A stretch of 64,000 bases of DNA from Mycetocola zhadangensis. Lineage in GTDB: Bacteria > Actinomycetota > Actinomycetes > Actinomycetales > Microbacteriaceae. A model generated the notes under the pieces. That model did not search any database, was not told the DNA's origin, and worked only from the letters and a program-made list of their open reading frames with translations. A program made the translations under genes and the position numbers. The DNA lies in assembly GCF_003668565.1 (NCBI RefSeq), contig NZ_RCWJ01000003.1, positions 248,001-312,000 on the forward strand, read 5' to 3'. This document shows, piece after piece, positions 57,644 through 64,000 of this stretch; positions within the stretch are counted from its first letter, which is position 1; the number at the start of each line of letters is the position of its first letter.

Positions 57644-59560
57644 TTACTTGCGAGCGGCGCGCTTCCGAGCGATCATCAGCACCGCAGCGCCGATGAGCAG
57701 GAGGAGTGCGGAGAGGGCGATGAACACGCCGACGTCGTTCGCTCCCGAGGTGGCGAGAACCGTCGAGGTGGCAGCGGATGCCGTTACACCGTCGGTGCTC
57801 ATCGTTGCGGAGGCGGTTGCAGCGAACTCACCGGTTGTTGCCGAGTCGGCCGGCACTGCCGGGTCGGTCTCGTCGACCGGGGTGGTCGGGTTCACCGGAG
57901 TGGTCGGGTCCGTCGGGTCGACCGGCGTGGTCGGGTCCGTCGGGTCGACCGGTGTCGTCGGGTCCGTCGGGTCGACCGGTGTGGTCGGCGTCGTGGGGTT
58001 GGTGACCGGGCCGGTTGTTTCCGTGTCACCGATCACGCTGATGGCGTTGCCGCCGATCGTGATGGGCAGGTCGATCACCGGAGCGATGATCGTTCCACCG
58101 AGAATCCCGTCGTCGCCCGAGGTGCCAGCGTCCGCACCGGGTGCGGCAGGAGTTGCACCGGAGACGTCGGTTGCAGCGCCGTCGGAGGACGAGTCGCCGA
58201 TCAGGCTGATGCCGTTGCCGCCAACCGTGACAGGGAGGCTCACACCAGGCGACACCAGGGTGCCACCGAGGACGCCGCCGTCACCCGAGGTACCAGCACC
58301 CGCCGCAGGAGCAGCAGGAGCGGCACCGGCAACGTCAGTAGCCGAACCGTTCGAGGACGAGTTGCCGATCACGCTGATGCCGTTGCCACCAACGGTGACC
58401 GGAAGAGCAGCGTCAGGCGACACCAGGGTGCCACCGAGGACGCCGCCGTCACCCGAGGTACCAGCACCCGCCGCAGGAGCAGCCGGAGTTGCACCGGCAA
58501 CGTCGGTAGCCGAACCGTTCGAGGCCGAGTTGCCGATCACGCTGATCGCGTTGCCACCAACGGTGACCGGAAGAGCAGCGTCAGGCGACACCAGAGTGCC
58601 ACCGAGAACGCCGTCGTTACCCGAGGTACCAGCACCCGCCGCAGGAGCAGCAGGAGTTGCACCGGCAACGTCAGTAGCCGAACCGCTCGAGCCCGAGTTG
58701 CCGATCACGCTGATCGCGTTGCCACCAACGGTGACCGGAAGAGCAGCGCCGGGCGACACCAGGGTGCCACCGAGGATCCCGTCGTTACCCGACGTGCCCG
58801 AGCCCGTTGTTCCGGCAGAGGGAGCCGACGAAGCGGTTCCGGCGTTAGCCTGCGATCCGTTCGTTGTCGAGTCGCCCAGCAGGCTGATCGCGTTTCCGCC
58901 GACCGTGACGGGCAGGGTCACCGACGGGGCCACGAGGCTTCCACCGAGGATGCCATCGTCGCCGGAGGTCGCCGACCCGGTGTTGCCAGCTGCGGGGGCT
59001 GCGGTGCCGCCGGCGGTTGAACCCGCCGAGGTCGAGTCGCCGAGCAGGCTGATCGAGTTGCCGGCAACGGTGACCGGTACGGTGACCACCGGGGCGACGT
59101 TCGTTCCGCCACCCACGCTGTCGTTACCCGATGTCTCCGATGCAGCCGGAGCTGCGACGGGAGCCGGCGCCGGAGCATCCGTTGTCGAATTTGATGTCGT
59201 GGTGTCGCCGACGACCGAGACGGCGTTACCGCCGAGGTTCACCGGAATCGAGATGAGCGGCGCGGCGTTGGTGCCACCGAGCACGCTGTCGTTGCCCGAC
59301 GTTGTCGGAGCGGGAGCGGCCGGAGCCGCCGGAGCCGCAGGAGCCGGAGTGGTCGCTCCGGTTGAGGCGGCGTCGCCGAGCAGGCTGACCGACGTTCCAT
59401 TGAGCGTGACCGGGACCGACACAAGAGCGTCGACGACGGTGCCGGACAGAATGCTGTCATCACCGGTTGATTCGGCCGCTGTGGCCGCTGTGGCGCCGAG
59501 AACAGTGAGTCCTCCGGCGAAGAGGACGCCGTAGAGGCACCTCGCAATGTTGCGATTCAT
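57644..59560 (-). CDS. Surface protein with nine chaplin-like repeats and C-terminal anchor
   Basis: 638 residues. Signal peptide (cleavage after AATAA, residue 29). Residues 32-515 contain nine repeats of about 33 residues in the pattern SG(N/D)DGILGGTLVSP...LPVTVGGNAISVIG, separated by Ala/Ser/Thr/Pro-rich linkers. This matches the Streptomyces chaplin domain (GNDGV.SGN...PV.VCGN.V.VVG) except that both cysteines are absent. A PTDPTTPVD linker with 30-bp DNA repeats follows, then LATSG, a hydrophobic helix and a RKRAARK tail, a sortase-like signal. Chaplins form amyloid-like surface films, so this is probably a wall-bound hydrophobic or amyloid coat protein. Central repeats are nearly identical, with a 168-bp period. 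Confidence 0.85.
   Translation of the reverse strand: MNRNIARCLYGVLFAGGLTVLGATAATAAESTGDDSILSGTVVDALVSVPVTLNGTSVSLLGDAASTGATTPAPAAPAAPAAPAPTTSGNDSVLGGTNAAPLISIPVNLGGNAVSVVGDTTTSNSTTDAPAPAPVAAPAASETSGNDSVGGGTNVAPVVTVPVTVAGNSISLLGDSTSAGSTAGGTAAPAAGNTGSATSGDDGILGGSLVAPSVTLPVTVGGNAISLLGDSTTNGSQANAGTASSAPSAGTTGSGTSGNDGILGGTLVSPGAALPVTVGGNAISVIGNSGSSGSATDVAGATPAAPAAGAGTSGNDGVLGGTLVSPDAALPVTVGGNAISVIGNSASNGSATDVAGATPAAPAAGAGTSGDGGVLGGTLVSPDAALPVTVGGNGISVIGNSSSNGSATDVAGAAPAAPAAGAGTSGDGGVLGGTLVSPGVSLPVTVGGNGISLIGDSSSDGAATDVSGATPAAPGADAGTSGDDGILGGTIIAPVIDLPITIGGNAISVIGDTETTGPVTNPTTPTTPVDPTDPTTPVDPTDPTTPVDPTDPTTPVNPTTPVDETDPAVPADSATTGEFAATASATMSTDGVTASAATSTVLATSGANDVGVFIALSALLLLIGAAVLMIARKRAARK
58020..59475 (-). 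repeat. Nine-unit chaplin-like repeat tract (168-bp period in the centre)
   Basis: Encoded repeats 5 to 8 are close copies with a 168-bp period, for example TCACCCGAGGTACC at about 58281 and 58449 and its relative at about 58617. Outer repeats are more diverged. This gradient suggests recent expansion in the centre, and length variation between strains is likely. Confidence 0.85.
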
Positions 59561-59649
59561 GAGCTGATACTCCTAAGTGAAATAACGGATGCTTCCTCGA
59601 ACGAGGAAAGGAATGGTTCGGTGTCTGCAGAGCGCAGACCGAACCTCCG

Positions 59650-60609
59650 TTAGTCAGGAGTTGAGCCGAGGTCCCGAACCGGGAACGACGGGATAACGTC
59701 ATTTCCGGCGCGGGAGAGCAGGGAACCCGAGAGGAGGGCAGCCGTCTCGGTCCCTGCAAGTGTTGCGACGAATCCGGCACCGGCCGGCCCGCCAGAAGAA
59801 GCTGAACCCGCTGCGTTCGGCGCGGCGGGAAGGGGTGCATCGCCCACAGGCAGCTGCGGCGCTGAGGCCGGTGCGGTGGGCTCGACTGTCGCGGACGAAC
59901 CGCTCGCCGTTGCGGCCGTCTGAAGCGAGGCTGCCCAGTCGGCTGCGTTGAAGGTTGCTTCTGAGGTGGCGCCTGATGCGGCCTCGGCGGTCGCGGATGC
60001 GGACGCTTCAATGGCTGCGGCGGCGGCCTCAGCGGCGGAAAGTTCGGGAGCAACGCTTGGGTCGCTCGCGCCGGGAAGCACGTCTCCCGGCACCGTCACG
60101 TCGGGCAGCGGAAGCGCGGCTCCCGGGGTGCCCACCACGTTGCCGAGCGAGTCGTCGACGACGCCAGTGATCGGGGTGACAACGTCGGCCACCGGAGTCG
60201 ATCCGACGACATCCGATACAACGGGCACCGCGGCAACGATCGGGTCGACGATCTGCGCAACCGGGGTGACGATGGCGGTGACCGGCTTGGCCTGAACGAC
60301 CTGGTCAACCGTGTTCACGACCTTCGGAACGACGGCGACGACGCGATCGACGGGCTGCGGAGTGACCTCGGTCACCGTGTTCACGACGGTCGAAACCGCG
60401 GATCCGGCGGACTGCGTCACCGCTCCAAGCGGCGCTTCAACGGCAGAAACGACACCGCCGACAACACCGCCGAGCAGGCTGTCGTTCTCGTCGGCTCTGG
60501 CCGATTCGGATGTCATCATCCAACTGGCGAGAACCCACACGACGGCGAGACCCAGCGAAGCGAGAAGAAGGCGCAACACGGAGAATGCTCGGTACCCTGA
60601 TTGGTCCAT
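59650..60609 (-). CDS. Secreted Val/Pro/Ala-rich protein, companion of the chaplin-repeat protein
   Basis: 319 residues. ATG 60609 fits a GGGGGTGA ribosome site better than the GTG at 60618. A signal or anchor helix at 12-32 is followed by ENDSLLGGVVGGVVSAVEAP, which resembles the start of a chaplin repeat. Residues 60-160 are a valine-rich series with a pattern like PVxxVVxxVPVV.DVV (V-V-P spacing about 11), then a long Ala/Ser-rich region with no sorting signal. The gene lies 90 bp upstream of the chaplin-repeat gene in the same direction, so joint expression is likely. Function unknown; self-assembly at the surface is a guess. Confidence 0.7.
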   Translation of the reverse strand: MDQSGYRAFSVLRLLLASLGLAVVWVLASWMMTSESARADENDSLLGGVVGGVVSAVEAPLGAVTQSAGSAVSTVVNTVTEVTPQPVDRVVAVVPKVVNTVDQVVQAKPVTAIVTPVAQIVDPIVAAVPVVSDVVGSTPVADVVTPITGVVDDSLGNVVGTPGAALPLPDVTVPGDVLPGASDPSVAPELSAAEAAAAAIEASASATAEAASGATSEATFNAADWAASLQTAATASGSSATVEPTAPASAPQLPVGDAPLPAAPNAAGSASSGGPAGAGFVATLAGTETAALLSGSLLSRAGNDVIPSFPVRDLGSTPD

Positions 60610-60726
60610 TGCACTCACCCCCCGATAGCGCCTTCGCTCACCTTTGCACAGTCTGCACAGATGCGCAATGCATCAAAAGCCCTTGTGGGCGAGCAGGTGT
60701 TTTTGGTAGGGCCCCGATGGTAACCG

Positions 60727-61254
60727 TCAGCGGGTCAGCCCGTTTGCCTCGGCGAAAGTGTCGGGAATGTCTCCACCGTTCGAGAAAACCGTGCAAAACA
60801 GGCTCGTTTGCAGGTCGTATTCCGCCTGCCCCAACTCGTCCAGCCGGGTTGTCGCACCCTCACCAACCTCGGCGTAGTCGCGCAACTCGTCCTCCGACCG
60901 CAACACCGTGCGCAGCGAGATCGTCTCGATCGTCTTGCCAGCACCCGGCACCTCGACCTCGGTGTCGTCGATGAGCCCCGACTCCTCGTAGCGACCAGCG
61001 ACGTCCGCATACTCGCCCCAGATCTTGTTCTGGTCGTAAACCCCTGACTCATACGCCGCGCACTCGATCGCCGCAAGCTCCTCGAGCAGACTCGCCTCGG
61101 TCAGCTCGACGCTCGCGTCAGCCGGAGCCGCTGTCGCCCCATTCGCCGCCGCTTCGGGCGCACTGCTGCACCCGGCCAGCATCGCTCCAACAAAAACCAT
61201 CAGAACTGCGGATGCCACGGGGCCGGTTGCAGAACGCACGGCGGGTCGGTTCAT
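60727..61254 (-). CDS. Small lipoprotein of unknown function
   Basis: 175 residues. Signal peptide with lipobox MLAGCSS (lipidated Cys at about 29). An Ala/Thr-rich spacer leads to a helical, acidic domain containing two cysteines (AIECAAYESG and SLFCTVFSNG) that could pair outside the cell. The C-terminus is GDIPDTFAEANGLTR. No family recognised. It lies between two surface-protein genes, with a 117-bp gap to the one upstream of it. Confidence 0.78.
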   Translation of the reverse strand: MNRPAVRSATGPVASAVLMVFVGAMLAGCSSAPEAAANGATAAPADASVELTEASLLEELAAIECAAYESGVYDQNKIWGEYADVAGRYEESGLIDDTEVEVPGAGKTIETISLRTVLRSEDELRDYAEVGEGATTRLDELGQAEYDLQTSLFCTVFSNGGDIPDTFAEANGLTR

Positions 61255-61421
61255 GTCAGGTGCTCTTTCTCGGGAAGCCAGGAAAACTGCTCTGCGCGCA
61301 CGCGCATGATCTCAGCACGCATAATGCCCCGCGCGCGAGCCGAGCTTATCCGGTGGCCGCACCGGTTCCGGGTGGGTTGCGCCCGGACTTCGTTACAGAG
61401 TTATAACGGCAGGAGGAATCG

Positions 61422-62798
61422 TCAGGCAGCAGGCTCGGTGTCGACAGGCGGTGCCGGGTCGACGGGCGGCACCGGGCTGTCCGGCGCCGGGGTTACCGGG
61501 TTGGTTGTCGCTGGAGGATTCGACGGTTGGGTAGACCTCGGGGGCGTTCGCGGCGTCGTCCGCGGAGTCGCGCGCGGCGCAGTTTCAGCATCGGTGTCCG
61601 GCTCGACGGTGTCGATCGCGTCGAGTCGAGCCTGCTCAGCCTGCAGTGCCGCCGCGGCGACGGCGTATGCCTGCAGTTCGGTCACACCGGGCTGGCCGGC
61701 CTCGATGGCTTCGGTCAGACCGGTGACCGCCGACGTGACGGCGCCGGCCAGTGCGGGCGCCGCATCCGGGTTAACGGCGATCACCGCTGTTGCCGTCGCC
61801 GGAATGGTCGCACCGAATGTCGCGAGCGCCGCGGCGAAGGTGTCGCGCGTCGTTGTAAGAGAGGCGAGCGCGTCGGAGGCGATCTCAGCTTCACTCTCGA
61901 GCAGTTGCGCCTCGGCGTCGAGTCCGTTGATGCCGCGAGCGAGTTCTTCGACCGTCGATTCCTCGCTGAGTTTCTGGTCGGCGGCCGGGATGTCGAGGTC
62001 GGGTGCTGGCACAACCTGGGCCGCGATGCTTGATTCGAACTCGACGCGGGCAGTCTCGGCTGCGGCGCGGGAAGGCTCATCCGAGATCCCGGCAACGGCG
62101 GCGAGCGCTGTCGCAGCTGCCGCGTTCAGTGCCGTCGACTCCTCGTGCAGGGCGGTGAACGCCTCGATGTCCGTCTCAGCGGCGGTTGCAACACCGTCGA
62201 GCTCCTTCTGCTGAGACTGGTAGGCCGCAAACATCGACTGCTCAACGGTGGGGTCCTGGCTCTTTTTCCAAAGCAGGGCGCCGACAACGATCAGCGAGAT
62301 GACAGCGAGGCTGGCCACAACAATCGTGAGTGTGCGGCTGCCGTCATACCGGCCGGGGGTGCGCTGGCGTCGCCGCACCGACCTCGTCGGCTTGGCCGGG
62401 CGCTTCTTGTTGCGCTGTTCAGGCGCGGGCTTGGGCGCTTTCGCGGGCTTGGCAGCTTTGGGAGGCTTCGGCGCGTTCCGAGGCTTGGGCGCCTTCGAGG
62501 GTTTGGCAGCTTTCGGAGGCTTCGGCGCTTTCGAGGGTCTGGCAGCTTTCGGAGGCTTGGGTGCCTTCGCGGACCGCGCCTTGCGTCCGGTCACGGCGAG
62601 CGGCTTCACCGGGGTCAGTTCAGCGTTCGCGCGCCGGGCTTCACGGGTGTTGAGCGTCGACGGCAGCGGCGGAATCAGCGGGCTCGGTGTCGAGCTCGAC
62701 GGGCCGGGCGGCGTGGACACGGGCTGCCGGGCGTTGCGATCGGGTGTGCCAGCCACCAGTTTCCTCCCCCAAGGTTGAGCGACGACTGACGCGCTCAC
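61422..62798 (-). CDS. Single-pass membrane protein with Lys/Pro repeats and extracellular helical region
   Basis: 458 residues. GTG start at 62798. Residues 1-150 are cytoplasmic and basic, with tandem KAPKPPKAAKPSKAP-type repeats (about 70-130); the DNA repeats are GGCTTCGG/GGCTTTGG-based. A membrane helix (TIVVASLAVISLIVVGALLW) follows, then about 220 residues of Ala-rich helix resembling a coiled coil, and a TP/PP-rich tail (TPRTTPRTPPRSTQPSNPPA). No enzyme motif. The cytoplasmic KPPK tract may bind nucleic acid or acidic proteins. Function unknown; an envelope-spanning organiser is one possibility. Confidence 0.75.
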   Translation of the reverse strand: MSASVVAQPWGRKLVAGTPDRNARQPVSTPPGPSSSTPSPLIPPLPSTLNTREARRANAELTPVKPLAVTGRKARSAKAPKPPKAARPSKAPKPPKAAKPSKAPKPRNAPKPPKAAKPAKAPKPAPEQRNKKRPAKPTRSVRRRQRTPGRYDGSRTLTIVVASLAVISLIVVGALLWKKSQDPTVEQSMFAAYQSQQKELDGVATAAETDIEAFTALHEESTALNAAAATALAAVAGISDEPSRAAAETARVEFESSIAAQVVPAPDLDIPAADQKLSEESTVEELARGINGLDAEAQLLESEAEIASDALASLTTTRDTFAAALATFGATIPATATAVIAVNPDAAPALAGAVTSAVTGLTEAIEAGQPGVTELQAYAVAAAALQAEQARLDAIDTVEPDTDAETAPRATPRTTPRTPPRSTQPSNPPATTNPVTPAPDSPVPPVDPAPPVDTEPAA

Positions 62799-62852
62799 CG
62801 AGCCAGACTACCCCGACGACCGGTCGCGCACGGAAACGCGGTGCCTTCCGGA

Positions 62853-63410
62853 TCAGCTCGCTGCGGTGACCACGGGGTTCGGCAGCAGGTCCCAGTTTCC
62901 GTCGGAGTACTCGAGCCGCACCATCTCGGCATTGCCGACACCCCCGATGTCGGCGCCGGTGAGCGCCCGCACCGCCGCCCGGATGAACGCGCCGTGCGAC
63001 ACACAGATCACATTGCCCGGCACGCGCACGATCACCTCGTTCAGGTATCGCGCCGCCCGCTCCTCAACCTCGTCGGGGGTTTCACTTCCCGGGTACGGCT
63101 CCTCACCCCACCGCGCTTTCGCATCGGTGACGATCTCGCCCTCGGCCTGCCCAAAACTGCGCTCGATCAGGCCTTCCGCCGGATCCCCTAGACGGATGCC
63201 ACTGGCAACACTCAGCGTACGTGCCGTCTCCCATGCGCGCCCGAGTGGTGAGCTCAGAATGAGTGACCACTCAGCAGGGTCGAGACTCGCGGCGAGCGCA
63301 GCGGCCTGCTCAACCCCGGTGTCATTGAGGGCGATGTCGGCGCGTCCCTGCAACCGACGTTCACGATTCCAGTCGGTCTCTCCGTGGCGGATCAGCGCTA
63401 GTTGGGTCAC
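62853..63410 (-). CDS. Histidine phosphatase family protein (phosphoglycerate-mutase-like)
   Basis: 185 residues from the GTG at 63410; the frame upstream of it lacks a ribosome site and family similarity. The phosphohistidine motif LALIRHGETDWNRERRLQG, SSPLGRAWETA, a Glu in LIERSFGQAEGE and the second His in CVSHGAFIRA complete the active site. Such enzymes remove phosphate from small metabolites such as phosphoglycerates or nucleotide derivatives. Substrate not predictable. Confidence 0.9.
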   Translation of the reverse strand: MTQLALIRHGETDWNRERRLQGRADIALNDTGVEQAAALAASLDPAEWSLILSSPLGRAWETARTLSVASGIRLGDPAEGLIERSFGQAEGEIVTDAKARWGEEPYPGSETPDEVEERAARYLNEVIVRVPGNVICVSHGAFIRAAVRALTGADIGGVGNAEMVRLEYSDGNWDLLPNPVVTAAS

Positions 63411-63761
63411 CGGCCCACCATAACCGACACGATGTGAGCAACGGCTGAGCGGTAATCGGCAATTTACATTCCGCACCATCGACTCACGGGAGCTCGCGTT
63501 GCTGACGCACGCCCGTGGCATCCGCTCGCCGTGACGTTAAGCATGCGCGACGCCGCCGCCCGCTGAGTTGCCACACTATGTCGCTCGACCGCGATTTGAG
63601 CGACACAGTGCGTCCTGTCCCCGACATCGTTGGACGGGGGTCGGGGCGGCGGACGCATGCTCCACGTGTGGCTCAGGGTGATTCACTCGCTCGAGCCAAC
63701 CCACATGGCGACCGACCAGATCGAGACGTCCCAAGTGGCTGTTCAGATCGAACCGGAACAG
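63411..63761. other. Gene-free interval
   Basis: About 350 bp between the histidine-phosphatase start and the 30-bp repeats. It holds one GGCATCCG word (63524) and no supported frame, hairpin of note or RNA gene. Confidence 0.5.
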
Positions 63762-63847
63762 CCCTTTGGGCCGACTCGATCGAGGCAACGACCCTTTGGG
63801 CCGACTCGTTCGACGCAGCGACCCTTTGGGCCGACTCGATCGACGCG
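63762..63847. repeat. 30-bp tandem repeat, three units
   Basis: CCCTTTGGGCCGACTCG begins at 63762, 63792 and 63822, a strict 30-bp period; each unit continues with a variable TCGA(C/G)GCA segment. It lies directly downstream of the ABC ATPase stop. A frame crosses it, but low complexity and the lack of a ribosome site argue against a protein. Confidence 0.85.
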
Positions 63848-63849
63848 GA

Positions 63850-64000
63850 CTACGGCCGCGCCCGCCCCGCCTGCGGCACGACCATCGGAGTGCCTGTGAC
63901 CGGGTCGGCGATGATGACACACGGCAACCCGAACACCTCTTCGACCAGCTCCGCCGAGAGGATCTCGCCCGGGTCACCCTCGGCCACGATGCGTCCGGCT
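63850..64000 (-). CDS. C-terminus of an iron-siderophore-type ABC ATPase (partial)
   Basis: 49 residues before the stop at 63850-63852; the gene continues past the right edge. GRIVAEGDPGEILSAELVEE followed by VFGLPCVIIADPVTGTPMVV is the C-terminal end characteristic of FecE/FepC-type ATPases for ferric siderophores and cobalamin. Nothing upstream is visible. Assignment relies on this tail alone. Confidence 0.75.
   Translation of the reverse strand, partial: AGRIVAEGDPGEILSAELVEEVFGLPCVIIADPVTGTPMVVPQAGRARP

Noticed and set aside
57880-58000. 30-bp repeats (GTCGGGTCCGTCGGG type) considered as CRISPR or iterons
   Set aside because: They encode the PTDPTTPVD linker of the surface protein in frame.
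58120-58800. Regular 168-bp repeats considered as a CRISPR-like array
   Set aside because: Units are too long, have no unique spacers and encode in-frame protein repeats.
57480-59534. 684-codon open frame on the plus strand across the chaplin-repeat gene
   Set aside because: It is the antisense shadow of a repetitive GC-rich gene. Its translation is a Val/Pro/Ala low-complexity series with no signal peptide or ribosome site, while the minus frame has a signal peptide, repeats and anchor.
63630-63899. 89-codon plus frame crossing the 30-bp repeats
   Set aside because: Low-complexity translation (FGPTRS repeats), no ribosome site, and it runs into the opposite-strand ATPase gene.
1-64000. tRNA, rRNA and complete insertion sequences
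   Set aside because: I searched by eye for tRNA T-loop patterns, rRNA segments and transposase motifs and saw none; short or divergent cases could still be missed.

Overview
The window looks like chromosome of a high-GC, Gram-positive actinobacterium, most probably a member of Microbacteriaceae. The evidence is a set of family-restricted small proteins (a DUF7882-type protein at 24125 and two paralogous YAG.SF small proteins at 20343 and 20670), three GAF-ANTAR regulators, LPxTG-type surface proteins, GTG and TTG starts, and a strongly repeated word CGGATGCC. I see no rRNA, tRNA, CRISPR array, phage or complete insertion sequence.

0-10.3 kb: a lipoprotein gene, then an operon for a dipeptide-type ABC importer (binding protein, two permeases, fused double ATPase) running into a DszC/SfnB-like flavin monooxygenase. 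Convergent to it are an NtaA/SnaA/DszA-type flavin monooxygenase and an aldo-keto reductase. Together this reads as uptake and oxidative breakdown of a small organosulfur or related compound. The convergent junction (7.3-7.8 kb) is packed with palindromes, including two copies of a 70-bp element. 10.5-13.3 kb: a haem-oxygenase-like iron enzyme coupled to a CDGSH protein, then a copper module (CsoR operator, csoR, a CopZ-like chaperone and a second chaperone whose CxxC motif is damaged). 13.3-18.6 kb: hydrolase, ABM monooxygenase, an exported alkaline phosphatase bracketed by short palindromic repeats, and a three-gene operon ending in an SDR epimerase.

18.7-25 kb: a lineage-specific small-gene region with three GAF-ANTAR regulators and several tiny proteins. 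Three of the small genes share a TCCC..GGGA dyad 28-45 bp before the start codon. 25-28.5 kb: low-molecular-weight tyrosine phosphatase, HAD phosphatase, and a sugar isomerase/kinase pair.

28.6-45.6 kb: an exopolysaccharide locus of Wzx/Wzy type: acyltransferase, ugd, an LPNTG surface protein, a DUF4012 protein, a hidden zinc-ribbon gene, four glycosyltransferases, flippase, O-antigen-ligase-type polymerase, BY-kinase and initiating sugar transferase. This block has none of the CGGATGCC words that are frequent on both sides, which fits horizontal acquisition or exchange.

45.8-57.5 kb: housekeeping and envelope genes (SGNH hydrolase, MFS exporter, TatA, XRE regulator, cyclodeaminase, DksA-type zinc finger, second O-antigen-ligase-like protein with TPRs, LPATG surface protein, CPBP protease, hexose-6-phosphate mutarotase). 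57.6-63.4 kb: a surface group dominated by a protein with nine cysteine-free chaplin-like repeats and a C-terminal anchor, plus a companion secreted protein, a lipoprotein, a Lys/Pro-repeat membrane protein and a histidine phosphatase. The window ends in the C-terminus of an iron-siderophore-type ABC ATPase.
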